From contig NC_030811.1 in the NCBI RefSeq assembly GCF_001704415.2, forward strand, positions 55,417,591 to 55,481,590: 64,000 nucleotides of DNA. The letters are read 5' to 3'. Below are positions 45,783-58,060 of this stretch, piece by piece. How positions within the stretch are numbered: the first letter of the stretch is position 1; each line of letters starts with the position of its first letter. Below the pieces are notes generated by a model that searched no databases, was not told the DNA's origin, and worked only from the letters and a program-made list of their open reading frames with translations. The stretch is from Capra hircus. Taxonomy: Eukaryota; Chordata; Mammalia; Artiodactyla; Bovidae. Both the position numbers and the translations under genes were made by a program.

Positions 45783-46034
45783 ATTGCTCAGTCAATAACT
45801 CGTGTCCAACTCTTTGCAACCCCATAGACTACAGCATGCCGTGCTCCCCATCCTCCACTGTCTCCTCTAGTTTGCTCAGATTCATGTCCACTGAGTCAGA
45901 TTCTATCTAAATCATCTCATCCTCTACTGCCCCCTTCTCCTTTTGCCTTCAATCTTCCCTAGCAAGGGTCTTTTCCAATGTGTCGACCCTTCATGTCAAG
46001 TAGCCAAAGTATTGAAGCTTTAGCTTCAGCATAT
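45783..46034 (-). mobile_element. BovB LINE 3' fragment, antisense
   Basis: TTGCTCAGTCAATAACTCGT to GCTTTAGCTTCAGCAT. It covers the same 3' part as the preceding copy, only 122 bp away in opposite orientation. Confidence 0.88.
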
Positions 46035-46226
46035 TAGGATATGGAAAAAACAGAATTCTAAGATGACCCTAATAAGAATATATTTTGCTGAAGCCACTTT
46101 GGAAAAGAGTCTGGATTACCTACAATAATTCAACATGGGCACACTCTTGCCCCAGCATCCCATCCAGTTGTCACGTGCTTTAGTTCTCAATTGCAAAATG
46201 ATTTTTTGTGTCACCCTAGTTTTGCG

Positions 46227-46442
46227 TGGCTTCCCAGGTGGTGCGTGATAAAGAACGTGCCTGCCAGTGCAGGAGATGCAAGAGATGTGGGTTTGATCCT
46301 TGGGTCAGGAAGATCTCCTGAAGTAGGAAATGGCAACCCACTTCTCTATTCTTGCCTGGAGAATTCCATGGACAGAGGAGCCTGATGAGCTCCAGTCCAT
46401 GGGGTCACAAAGAGTCAGACATGACTTAGTGAGTAAACAACA
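46227..46442 (+). repeat. Bov-tA SINE
   Basis: GTGGCTTCCCAGGTGGTGCG to CTTAGTGAGTAAACAAC. Confidence 0.9.
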
Positions 46443-46749
46443 ATAACAAATTTTGCACAGCTCTCTATATAAATTTGGACACAAACTAAAATGAATAATT
46501 TTGCAGAAAAATGTAGATGCAAAATTAATCACAGCAGAGACAGAACATCTAAACAGGACAACTACTGTAGAAGATACAGAGAAAATAGTTTTATGGATTC
46601 CCAACAAAATAAGCACCAGGACCAGGAAGTTTCAGGGAAATTCTACCAAACTTTCTACAGATAAAATAATACTAGTATAATTTAAACTACTCCAGAGCAC
46701 AGTGAAAAGAAAGGAAAAAGCTTCCAAATTCAATTCGTAAAAAGAGTAG

Positions 46750-46966
46750 AGTGTACATGCTGAGTCATGTCTGATTCTTTACGATCCCATGAACTGTATG
46801 TAGCCTGCCAGGCTCCTCTGTCCATGGGATTTTCCCGCCAAGCATATTGGAGCGGGTTGCCATTGTTTTCCTTCAGGGAATCTTCCTGACTCAGGGATCG
46901 TACCCACGTTTCTTGAGCTTCCTGCATTGGTAGACAGATTCTTTACCACTGAGCCATCTAGGAAGT
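46750..46966 (-). repeat. Bov-tA SINE, antisense
   Basis: GTGTACATGCTGAGTCATGT to GAGCCATCTAGGAAG. Confidence 0.88.
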
Positions 46967-47131
46967 GTACACTGACACCAAAATTTGAAAAAGATTAACA
47001 CCAAAAAGAAAACTAGAAAACTATACAACCATTCTCACTTATGAACATCAGTGCAAAAATCTTAACCTATTAGCAAATAGTATTTGATGGCACAATGAAA
47101 AATCAAATATACTGAGTGCCCCCAGGAATAT

Positions 47132-47394
47132 GCTGCTGCTGCTAAGTTGCTTCAGTCATGTCCAACTCTGTGCGACCCCATAGATGGCAGCCCACTAGGC
47201 TCCCCCATCCCTGGGGTTCTCCAAGCAAGAATACTGGAGTAGGTTGTCATTTCCTTCTCCAGTGCATGAAAGGAAAAGTGAAAGTGAAGTCGCTCAGTCG
47301 TGTCCGACTCTTCGCGACCCCATGGACTTCAGCCTACCAGGCTCCTTCGTCCATGGGATTTTCCAGACAAGAGTACTGGAGTGGGTTGCCATTG
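47132..47394 (-). repeat. BovA2 dimeric SINE, antisense, 11-bp TSD
   Basis: GCTGCTGCTGCTAAGTTGCT to GTGGGTTGCCATTG. CCCAGGAATAT is duplicated at 47121-47131 and 47395-47405. Confidence 0.93.
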
Positions 47395-47600
47395 CCCAGG
47401 AATATAACACTTGTTAATTATTAGAAAGGCTTTAAAATTAAGCCAGCATACTAATAAAAATAAGGAGAAAGTGTATATTTTTACCTCCCTAGATGCATTT
47501 GGGATATTTGATAAAATTCAGAACCCATCATATTAAAAATACTCAATAATAAAAGAATTAATGATACTTTCTTAATAATGTAGCCCAAGTTAGTATAGTA

Positions 47601-47602
<2 letters not shown>

Positions 47603-47633
<31 letters not shown>
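47603..47633. repeat. (GT)n microsatellite
   Basis: About 15 GT units at the tail end of the adjoining SINE. Confidence 0.95.
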
Positions 47634-47634
<1 letters not shown>

Positions 47635-47838
47635 ACGCTCAGTTGTGTCTGACTTTTTGCAACCTCATGGACTATAGCCCATCAGTCTCCTCTGTCCGTG
47701 GAATAGAGGCAAGAATACTGGAATGGGTTGCCATTTCATACTCCAGGGCATCTTCCCGACTTAGGAATAGAACTCCATGTCCCTTTCATCTCTCATTGAC
47801 AGGCAGATTCTTTACCACTGTGCCACCTGGAAAGCCAC
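47634..47838 (-). repeat. Bov-tA SINE, antisense
   Basis: CACGCTCAGTTGTGTCTGAC to TGCCACCTGGAAAGCC. Confidence 0.9.
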
Positions 47839-49199
47839 ACACATATTTGGAAAACTTCCAGACTTTTCTTCTAGTCAGGAACAAGAATGCCCACTATCTC
47901 CTCAACTGTTAACCATTGTTATCATACTGTATCAGCCAATGCTATTCATAAAGAGAAAACAGAGACATGTCAACTGAAAGGAAAGAGGTAGAATTATCTC
48001 TACTTACAGATGAAAAAATCATATATCTGAGAAATTCAAAGAATCATGAGAAAACTGCTGAAAACCATAAGAATTTAATAAAATAGCAGATTTTAAAATC
48101 AATATGTAAAATTGTAGCTCTCATATTTATTATTAAAAAAAACTAGCTAGAAACATAATGAGAGAAAATTCCCCATTTATAATAGCAAAAATAAGATAAA
48201 GTCACAAACTTAGGTACAAACTTAATAAGGAATATTCAAAAGCTATATGAGAAAAACTATAAAACAGTCCTGAAGGACAAAAAATAAGTAAATTTGAAAC
48301 GAAGATAGCCAGAAGATCCCTAAAAAACAAAAGCAATGCGAGTAGGGAATAGTCTTATTTTATATAATAAATCCTCCATAGTTAAATCAGTGTGATACTA
48401 GCAATTGAATAGCTGGAACAGACCAATGGAACAGAACAGAAATTGCAGAAATAGAGCCAAATGCAAATAGAAATTTAGAATATGATAAAAGTGACATCTT
48501 AAGGGTAAAGCGAGGGAGTGAACTTTTAAATTGGTGAATAACTAGATAATCATGTGGAAAAGATGAAATTGAATCCATTTCTTTCATGATATACCCGTTT
48601 CTAAGTGAACTGGATGTTTAAATGTTAGAAAATAAAACCACAAAAATACCAGAAAACATGGACAAATTCCTCTGTAATGTAGAAGTAGAAAAATCTTTTC
48701 TATGATATAAATTCCAGATGCAATTGGGGAAAATAATATACTTAATTATATATATATTTTTTAATTTCTGCACATCAAAATGAGAAGGAACTGTCTAAAT
48801 GAATAGCAAGCTTCAGGAAAGTGTGTGCAACTTCTGTCCTAGACAAAGACATAACTCTAACACAGAAGAGCTACCGAGAAAGGGGTCAGAAGTATGAATG
48901 AGTTATTCACAAAAAAGAAATGCAGTTGGCTCTTTACTGTATGAAAGACTGTTCAACCTCACCTAAATGAAAGAAATCAGAAGTATATTGAGATATCATT
49001 TTGGCAAAACCTGTATGTTTGACAACTATTCTGTTATTGGCTATGAGAAGACATTCTCTCAACACTAACAGTGTGAAAAGTGCACAATGGCATATATTTT
49101 CACTCTTTATGCCACTTCTAGGAATCTGTTCCCAAATAAGATGTAGAATATTTACATCAATTTCAGAAAGTTCCCTTGTGCCTATTCTAGCTAACTATC

Positions 49200-49560
49200 T
49201 ATGCAAGCAGCTACTCTTCTGATTGCTTTCACCATAAATTGCATTTTTCTATTCTTGAATTTCATATAATCGTGCAATAAGTGTCTGGATTTTTTCATTC
49301 AACAAAATGTTCTGAGATTCATTTACACTGTTGTTGATATGGTTGTTTACTCCTTTTCATTGTAGTATAGCATTCCACTAAGTAGGATGCTACAATTTTT
49401 TTCATCCATTTTCCTACTGATGGACATTAAAGCTGTTTCTAGTTTGAAATTTTTTTCTGTTAGAAAATTCTTGTTTCAGTTTTGTTTTCTAAGTAAATAT
49501 TTAGAAATGGGATTGTACAAAGGATAGATAGTCATGGAGCTTTACCTCTTACTGGTTGTT
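49200..49560 (-). mobile_element. L1 3' fragment, antisense
   Basis: AAAATGTTCTGAGATTCATT, TTCATTGTAGTATAGCATTC and CTACTGATGGACATTAAAGC match the usual antisense L1 3' sequence. Confidence 0.65.
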
Positions 49561-51194
49561 CTCATACATGATTTTCAAAGTTCTACTGATCCTCCAAATA
49601 CACATTTTTGTCTAAGTTGATCCATGAGGTTTTTATTTGACAAAATTAAACTTGATTTTCTCATTTATGGGGATGGGAGAATAAAAAATAAAGCAAAGGA
49701 CACGGGAAGAGGATGAGTATTTATTAGGGAACTGCTATGAGCCAAGGCACTGTTTCAGATAGTTTTATGCTGTCGTCTCTCTTAGTACTTATCCCAACTG
49801 TACAATATGGGTATTACTATCCCTGTTCATAGGTGGGAAAATGAGGTCTCAAGATTAAACTGCCTGTGGTCACCCAGAGGGTCACTAGCTATGATACAGA
49901 TTTAGCCCCAGTTCTCTATGATTTGAAACCATGAGCTTTCTTTTCCAGTATATTATATGCTTGGGACAAGAATATGTGGGGAATATGGAGGAAATCGTTT
50001 AGACAGTAATGTTAACCTAGTGGGAGAGGTGAGATAGGATCAGATCAAGTCAGCCTTGATCCGAGATGAAGAAGTTCACAATTGACCTTAAAGGCAATTG
50101 GTATCATTTCAACTTCCTGGATAGTGATGAGAATGCAAGAAAAACTCCTTTGGAAGCACTGGCAGAGACAAGGGCTGGTTGACTTAGCCTCCCCATAGTG
50201 TGTATTACCGATCCAAACCCAAATGAACATGCAATCTAGTAATAACTATGCCTTGCTTTGCAAGTGCAACTTTGAGGCAGAACCTCTAACCTCCCCTTCC
50301 AACCACAGTGCACCCTGGGGCTGCCCCTCTATCAACATTCTAGAGCTGCCAGGCCAGGGTGTCATGGACAGACAGAAAGCAGAGCCAGAGTTCTGCATAG
50401 ATAGAGGCCCTTGCCAGAAACTGAGGCGCTGACCTTCTCACTGGCAAAAGGCAAGAGAGTTTCCCACTGGGCTTTATGTGTGTGGTTATATGAGGCATGT
50501 AATTTCCTTGAAATCAAGTGCAGAAGTTATAGCCGCCTTTTTCAATACATGCTGGGTTTAAAATTTGCTTTCACATATTCCTAAATGGTGTGTCATTTTT
50601 CATGACACTGAAACTAAAGAGGCCAAGTCCTAAAACTTTAAAAGATTTTTTCCATATCCTGAAAACCTTACTCAACACTTTCATAGGCTCACAGAAAGTT
50701 AATGAACTTACTTATTAATATTTTTGTAGCACAATTCAAATGTGATAACCCCTCATTTAACTACTTCTTTCTGAGCAACAAAAGCTTTAAACCACATTGC
50801 ACATACCTTAAAATTCCATGTGCCCTTCGGGAAAAAATACGTGCTTGCTCCCTCTGTGTTTAGAAGCCCCATAAACAATGCGTCGTGTTGCACTGCTATT
50901 ACCATCTGGCAGCTGACATCAATTCCCTCGCTGGTTTCCTCCAACCAGCCAGCCTCATATGAATGCTTGCAGTAACGTTTGAAAGGTTTTGATGACGCAG
51001 TGGGAATTAGGCTCAGTTCCCTCATTGTGTTGCCTCTAGTGGAAATTTCTCACAATCTGAACAAGGCTCAGATTTGGAAAACTCTAATAGCTTAGCTAGA
51101 AGGAAGCAGGCATGGAAAAGGTCTATGAATTCATTCTCCACAGGCATATCCATATTGGAGAGGTAACCAGTGACCAGAGAGCATTTGGGTGCCC
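49561..51194. other. Intergenic DNA with a MIR at about 49715-49925
   Basis: TATGAGCCAAGGCACTGTTT and GTGGTCACCCAGAGGGTCA mark a minus-orientation MIR. 50200-51150 looks unique, with no supported exon. Confidence 0.5.
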
Positions 51195-52759
51195 ATCATA
51201 CCCAAGATAATCACAATGGTGTGATCACTCACCTACACCCAGACATCCTGGAATGTGAGATCAAGTGGGCCTTAGAAAGCATTGCTACAAACAAAGCTAG
51301 TGGAGGTGATGGAATTCCAGTTGAGCTCTTTCAAATCCTGAAAGATGATGCTCTGAAAGTGCTGCCCTCAATAGGCCAGCCAATTTGGAAAACTCAGCAG
51401 TGGCTGCAGGACTGGAAAAGGGCACTTTTCATTCCAATCCCAAAGAAAGACAATGCCAAGGAATGCTCAAACTACCACATAATTGCACTCATCTCACACG
51501 CTAGTAAAGTAATGCTCAAAATTCTCCAAGCCAGGCTTCAGCAATATGTGAACAGTGAACTCCCAGATGTTCCAGCTGGTTTTAGAAAAGGCAGAGGAAC
51601 CAGAGATCAAATTGCCAACATCCGCTGGATCATGGAAAAAGCAAGAGTTCCAGAAAAACATCTATTTCTACTTTATTGACTATGCCAAAGCCTTTGACTG
51701 TGTGGATCACAATAAACTGTGGAAAATTCTGAAAGAGATGGGAATACCAGACCATCTGACCTGCCTCTTGAGAAATCTACATGCAGGTCAAGAAGCAATA
51801 GTTAGAACTGGACATGGAACAACAGACTGGTTCCAAACAGGAAAAGGAGTACATCAAGGCTGTATACTGTCACCCTGCTTATTCAACTTCTATGCAGAGC
51901 ACATCATGAGAAACGCTGGGCTGGAAGAAGCACAAGCTGGAATCAAGATTGCTGAGAGAAATATCAACAACCTCAGATATGCAGATGACACCAGCCTTAT
52001 GGCAGAAAGTGAAGAGGAACTCAAAAGCCCCTTAATGAAAGTGAAAGAGGAGAGTGAAAAAGTTGGCTTAAAGCTCAACATTCAGAAAACGAAGATCATG
52101 GCATCTGGTCCCATCACTTCATGGGAAATAGATGGGGAAACAGTGGAAACAGTGTCAGACTTTATCTTTTGGGCTCCAAAATCACTGTAGATGGTGATTT
52201 CAGCCATGAAATTAAAAGACGCTTACTTCTTGGAAGGAAAGTTAAGACCAACCTAGATAGCATATTGAAAAGCAGAGACATTACTTTGCCAACAAAGGTC
52301 CATCTAGTCAAGGCTATGGTTTTTCCAGTAGTCATGTATGGATGTGAGAGTTGGACTGTGAAGAAAGCTGAGCATCGAAGAACTGATGCTTTTGAACTGT
52401 GGTGTTGGAGAAGACTCTTGAGAGTCCCTTGGACTGCAAGGAGATCCAACCGGTCCATCCTAAAGGAGACCAGTCCTGGGTGTTCTTTGGAAGGACTGAT
52501 GCTGAAGCTGAAATTCCAATACTTTGGCCACCTGATGTGAAGAGTTGACTCATTGGAAAAGACCCTGATGCTGGGAGGGTTTGGATGCAGGAGGAGAAGG
52601 GGACGGCAGAGGATGAGATGGTTGGGTGGCATCACTGACTCGATGGACGCGAGGCTGAGTGAACTCCGGGAGCTGGTGATGGACAGGGAGGCCTGGCGTG
52701 CTGCGATTCATGGAGTCACAAAGAGTCGGACACGACCGAGTGGCTGAACTGAACTGACT
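51195..52759 (+). mobile_element. BovB LINE, 5' truncated, with reverse-transcriptase region
   Basis: Encodes the BovB ORF2 reverse transcriptase in two broken frames. Visible motifs are GFRKGRGTRDQIAN, FIDYAKAFDCVDH (catalytic Asp), GCILSPCLFN and RYADDT (the YADD box), followed by a terminal SWTVKKAE region and a CTGAACTGAACTGA tail. Breaks are a 2-bp deletion near 51643 and a 1-bp deletion near 52169 (TTTTGGGCTCC), so it is not functional. The N-terminal endonuclease is absent. Confidence 0.94.
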
Positions 52760-54099
52760 GAATGACTTAGAGTTGCCTTAGTCAGCGTATTTTCAGCATA
52801 TATCTCATCTTTAGTATAGTGACTTAATCGAGCATCAGAGAAGGTGTGAAAGAAGTAATATTTGAAGAAAGCTTTGGATTAGTAACTGAAGAAAAGCCGC
52901 CTGGCTCTCCTGCTATTCTACTGAGTGGTGATCACCATTTTATACAATAGCCAGATGTCCAGCTTTGAGAGCATGTTACTCATAAAGAATAAAACACTTG
53001 GTTTTCAAGAGGAAGCAAAGTATGGGTCCTATCTGTCTGCTTCATTGATGCAAGAGAATGAAGCGCGGGAAGACCACCAATGCAGAGACAACTGGGGAGA
53101 GTGTCGCATGCATTACAGGCAAGATAGAGAAAAGAACATTGACTGGGGAAGAGAGATGTGGGTTCAAGCCACTCCCTTGCTCCTTAGCAGCTATTCAGCA
53201 TTGACAAGTGACCTAGATCTCTGATAATCAAGTTTTAAGTCTGTAATATAAAATAACACATACCTAGTGGGTTGTGATGAGAATGCATTGGAATCTAGTT
53301 AGATTGAAACGAGAACTTAATAAGGCAGGGTGACGATGTCTGTTTGGATCAGAAGAATGCTCAAGAACAATTAGAGTGATTGTGATTCTCTGGGTCAAAA
53401 TGGCACTTAAGGTCACTGGGACTGTGTCCTCTTTGGTCAAAATGATGCTCAGAACCTCATGGTTCTAGATCTCAACTGGATAAGACAAACCAGTATAGGC
53501 CAGGGCCTGGAGACTAGAGAGAACTGCACATAAGTGGTGCAAAACTTGGAACAGAATCAGCTGCAGAAATGAGAGAAAATCAATGTAGAGATGACAGTGA
53601 GATAAAAGATGGGGTGTGCATGGAAAACATGGGTGTATCACAGATCAAATATCCAGTCAGGCCTTGGAAAGCTGCAATGTCAGGTCCTGACAGATGACAG
53701 GCCCATCCTAAGAGATATTCAAGCAGGTCAGCTGACATCAGAAAGTAGGGACGCCACTGTCATGTAAAGGCAAGCCACCCACATTCCTGGGGAGATGTCA
53801 TCACTGAGGCCAAAACAGCATAAAAATTCAAAGCTTCATTTAAAATTTGACAGTTCTTAAAATGATGTAACATGGTCCCTCCTGAAAGAGTGTCATTTTT
53901 TGTTCTTTTTCAAAAGGGTAGGTAAATAGTTGCTGTAGTCTTACAACCTCCAAAATTCGACTGTTTTTGGCTATCTGCCTGAACCATATTTCAGGCAAAG
54001 GACTTTGAAATTGCAGTGACACTGTACTTTATTCACTATTGTATCTGTTGCACCTAACATTGTGTCAGAAGGAAGGTTCAAAGGAAATTTGAAAATACC
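52760..54099. other. Intergenic DNA, nothing assigned
   Basis: 53320-53780 has no repeat I recognise and no coding frame above background. Confidence 0.4.
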
Positions 54100-54489
54100 T
54101 AGAATTAAATGAAAACGAAAATACAACACATCAAACTCTGTAGTATGTTCTTAAAGCAATTCTGAGAGGGGAACTTATATCATTGATACATTTAAAATGA
54201 AGAGAGAAATGAAGAAAATCAATAGCTTAATTTCCTATTCCAAGAAACCAATAAAAGAAAGACAAAATAAACCCAAATCAGGTAGAAAAAGAAAATAATA
54301 CAGATAAAAGTAGAAATCAATGAAATTGAAATAAGAGAAAAACAGAAAAAAAAAGTCAATGAAACAAATAGCTTATTCTTTGGGGGAAAAAAATCAGTAA
54401 AATTGATATACCATTAGCAAGACTGACAAAAGAGAGAGATCACCAAATCACCAATATCAAGCATGAAACAAGCAATATTACTATGTATC

Positions 54490-54742
54490 CTGCTGCTGCT
54501 GCTGCTGCTAAGTCGCTTCAGTCGTGTTCAACCCTGTGCGACCCCATAGACGGCAGCCCACCAGGCTCCCCCGTCCCTGGGATTCTCCAGGCAAGAACAC
54601 TGGCGTGAGTTGCCATTTCCTTCCTCAATGCATGAAAGTGAAAAGGGAAAGTGAAGTCACTCAGTCGTGTCTGACTTTTCACGACCCCGTGGACTGCAGC
54701 CCACCAGGCTCCTCCATCCGTGGGATTTTCCAGGCAAGAGTA
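54490..54742 (-). repeat. BovA2 dimeric SINE, antisense, with (GCT)n
   Basis: Begins with (CTG)n at 54490, then AAGTCGCTTCAGTCGTGTTC, and ends at TTTCCAGGCAAGAGTA. Confidence 0.9.
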
Positions 54743-55214
54743 CACTCACTTAAAAGATAACAAGGTAATAACTTTATGCTCAGAATTCAGTAATTTAGAA
54801 GAAATGAACCACCGATCCTTGAAAACCAACTACCAAAATTTAACCCACAGGAAACAAGTCATCTGTATAGACCTAGAACTTGTAAATAAATTGCCACTGT
54901 AATTTGAAAGCTCTTGAAAGAAATGTCTAGTCCTAGATGATTTTAATGGGAAATCTTTAAATAAGACTCATGAAATTTAAAATTTTGCTCTGTTAAACTC
55001 ATGTAAAGAAGATAAAAAATAAAGTACATACTACGAGAATATCTTTTCAAACCACATATCCAACAAAAGATTAATAACTGGAATATATAAATAATTATCT
55101 AAACAGTAAACATTGGACAATTAGACAATAAGCAAAAGGGACATATAGACATTTCACTGAAAAGGATAAACAGCAAATTAAATACATGAAAAAATGTTCA
55201 ACATCATTAGCCAT

Positions 55215-57118
55215 AGTTCAGTTCAGTTTAGTTCAATCACTCAGTCGTGTCCAACTCTTTGCGACCTCATGAATTGCAGCACACCAGGACTCCCTGTCCA
55301 TCACCAACCCCCGGAGTTCACTCAGACTCGCGTCCATCGAGTCAGTGATGCCACCCAACCATCTCATCCTCTGTCGTCCCCTTCTCCTCCTGCCCCCAAT
55401 CCCTCCCAGCATCAGGGTCTTTTCCAATGAGTCAACTCTTCACATCAGGTGGCCAAAGTATTGGAATTTCAGCTTCAGCATCAGTCCTTCCAAAGAACAC
55501 CCAGGACTGGTCTCCTTTAGGATGGACCGGTTGGATCTCCTTGCAGTCCAAGGGACTCTCAAGAGTCTTCTCCAACACCACAGTTCAAAAGCATCAGTTC
55601 TTCGATGCTCAGCTTTCTTCACAGTCCAACTCTCACATCCATACATGACTACTGGAAAAACCATAGCCTTGACTAGATGGACATTTGTTGGCAAAGTAAT
55701 GTCTCTGCTTTTCAATATGCTATCTAGGTTGGTCTTAACTTTCCTTCCAAGAAGTAAGCGTCTTTTAATTTCATGGCTGAAATCACCATCTACAGTGATT
55801 TTGGAGCCCAAAAGATAAAGTCTGACACTGTTTCCACTGTTTCCCCATCTATTTCCCATGAAGTGATGGGACCAGATGCCATGATCTTCGTTTTCTGAAT
55901 GTTGAGCTTTAAGTCAACTTTTTCGCTCTCCTCTTTCACTTTCATCAAGGGGCTTTTGAGTTCCTCTTCACTTTCTGCCATAAGGCTGGTGTCATCTGCA
56001 TATCTGAGGTTGTTGATATTTCTCTCAGCAATCTTGATTCCAGCTTGTGCTTCTTCCAGCCCAGCGTTTCTCATGATGTGCTCTGCACAGAAGTTGAATA
56101 AGCAGGGTGACAGTATACAGCCTTGACGTATTCCTTTTCCTGTTTGGAACCAGTCTGTTGTTCCATGTCCAGTTCTAACTATTGCTTCCTGACCTGCATG
56201 TAGATTTCTCAAGATGCAAGTCAGGTGGTCTGGTATTCCCATCTCTTTCAGAATTTTCCACAGTTTATTGTGATCCACACAGTCAAAGGCTTTGGCATAG
56301 TCAATAAAGTAGAAATAGATGTTTTTCTGGAACTCTCTTGCTTTTTCCATGATCCAGCAGATGTTGGCAATTTGATCTCTGGTTCCTCTGCCTTTTCTAA
56401 AACCAGCTTGAACATCAGGAAGTTCACGGTTCACGTATTGCTGAAGCCTGGCTTGGAGAATTTTGAGCATTACTTTACTAGCGTGTGAGATGAGTGCAAT
56501 TGTGCAGTAGTCTGAGCATTTTTTGGCATTGTCTTTCTTTGGGATTGGAATGAAAAGTGCCCTTTTCCAGTCCTGTGGCCACTGCTGAGTTCTCCAAATT
56601 TGCTGGCATATTGAGTGCAGCACTTTGACAGCATCATCTTTCAGGATTTGAAATAGCTCAATAGGAATTCCATCACCTCCACTAGCTTTGTTCGTAGCGA
56701 TGCTTTCTAAGGCTCGCTTGACTTCACATTCCAGGATGTCTGGCTGTAGGTGTGTGATCACACCATCGTGATTATCTGGGTCGTGAAGATCTTTTTTGTA
56801 CAGTTCTTCTGTGTATTCTTGCCACCTCTTCTTAATATCTTCTGCTTCTTTTAGGTCCATACCATTTCTGTCCTTTATCGAGCCCATCTTTGCATGAAAT
56901 GTTCCCTTGGTATCTCGAATTTTCTTGAAGAGATCTCTAGTCTTTCCCATTCTGTTCTTTTCCTCTGTTTCTTTGCATTGATCGCTGAAGAAGGCTTTCT
57001 TATCTCTTCTTGCTATTCTTTGGAACTCTGCATTCAGATGCCTATATCTTTCCTTTTCTCCTTTGCTTTTTGCTTCTCTTCTTTTCACAGCTATTTGTAA
57101 GGCTTCCTCAGACAGCCA
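55215..57118 (-). mobile_element. BovB LINE, 5' truncated, 1.9 kb, reverse-transcriptase frame of 432 codons
   Basis: Minus-strand frame 57088-55790 encodes the linker and complete RT core: GFRKGRGTRDQIAN, FIDYAKAFDCVDH, GIRQGCILSPCLFN and RYADDT are all intact. The frame stops early because of the same 1-bp deletion as in the 51195-52759 copy (near 55811); the C-terminal part continues in another frame (55859-55440). The endonuclease domain is missing by 5' truncation. It is inserted into the older L1. Confidence 0.95.
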
Positions 57119-58060
57119 ATATCACTGCACACCTATTATAATGGCTAAAATAAAAACTAGTGTCAATGTCAAATGCTGGTGAAGATGCAGAGAAACCAGA
57201 TCACTCAGACATTGCTAGTGGTAATGTAAACAGATATAACCACTCTAGAAAATGCCTGGTGACTTTTTAGAAAATTAAACAATGCTTTACCTTGTTCCCA
57301 TGTGTTCACTGAATTGTGTTCTCACATACGGAAATCTGTTTTGAGAGGTGATTGGAATAAAAGGTGTTGCACATTTTTTAAAAATCAGATATTCAATTGC
57401 TATACAGAACAATAATTGCACCCCTTTGCTTTAATCCCAGAGAAATGAAAACCTAGGTTCACACAAAAGCCTGTACATAAATGTACATAGCAGTTTTATT
57501 TGTAATAAATGGTAACTGAATTAGCCCAAATAGCCTTCAACAGGTGAATGGTTAAGCAAGCTGGGGTATATGCATACCATAGAATACTTCTCATCAATAA
57601 AAAAATAACATGAACTATTGTTAACATGAATAATCTCCAGAGAATTATGCCAAGAGGAAAAAACCCAGTACCAAATGTTATATACTATAGGATTCCATTT
57701 ACATAACATTCAGGAAATGACAAAATCACAGAAATGGGGAACAGATTAGTGGCTACCAGAGGGCCAGAGATGATATAATGATAGAACAGAGACCACAGGA
57801 GTGGGAAGTAGGGAGAAGGGTATGGTTATAAAAGAGCAAGAGGGATCTTCCTGGCAGTGGATATATTCAGTACCTCAACACAGGTGAGAAAATTGTATAA
57901 AACTTAATACATACACACAGCTGGAGAAATCAGAATAAGGTAGGTAAATTGTATGGATATCAATATCTGATTGTGATATTGTGATATAGTCTTAGAAATT
58001 GTCACCCCTGGGGGAAACTGAGCACAATATAGAAAGGATCAATCTTTCTGTATTATTTCT

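Larger units (their letters stand above)
46490..49180 (+). mobile_element. Old L1 ORF2 body, interrupted by SINEs
   Basis: L1 ORF2-like segments recur in order: AAAATTAATCACAGCAGAG, TACCAAACTTTCTACAG, GAACAAGAATGCCCACTATC, AACAGACCAATGGAACAGAA-type text near 48415, and ACTTCTAGGAATCTGTTCCC near 49120. All frames are broken. Confidence 0.65.
54100..58060 (+). mobile_element. Old L1 (ORF2 to 3' UTR), interrupted by BovA2 and BovB
   Basis: AAATGAAAACGAAAATACAA, AGAAATCAATGAAATTGAA and ACCATTAGCAAGACTGACAA are L1 ORF2 text. The element resumes at 57119 (ATATCACTGCACACC...ATGGCTAAAAT) and ends in L1 3' UTR sequence (AGTGGCTACCAGAGGGCC, then GGCAGTGGATATATTCAGT). Confidence 0.75.

Noticed and set aside
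51555..52190. 211-codon frame as a functional reverse transcriptase
   Set aside because: It lies in a BovB copy broken by 2-bp and 1-bp deletions, with no endonuclease domain.
55790..57088. 432-codon frame on the - strand as a cellular gene
   Set aside because: Reverse-transcriptase motifs (FIDYAKAFD, YADD) show that it is BovB ORF2, 5' truncated and ended by a frameshift.
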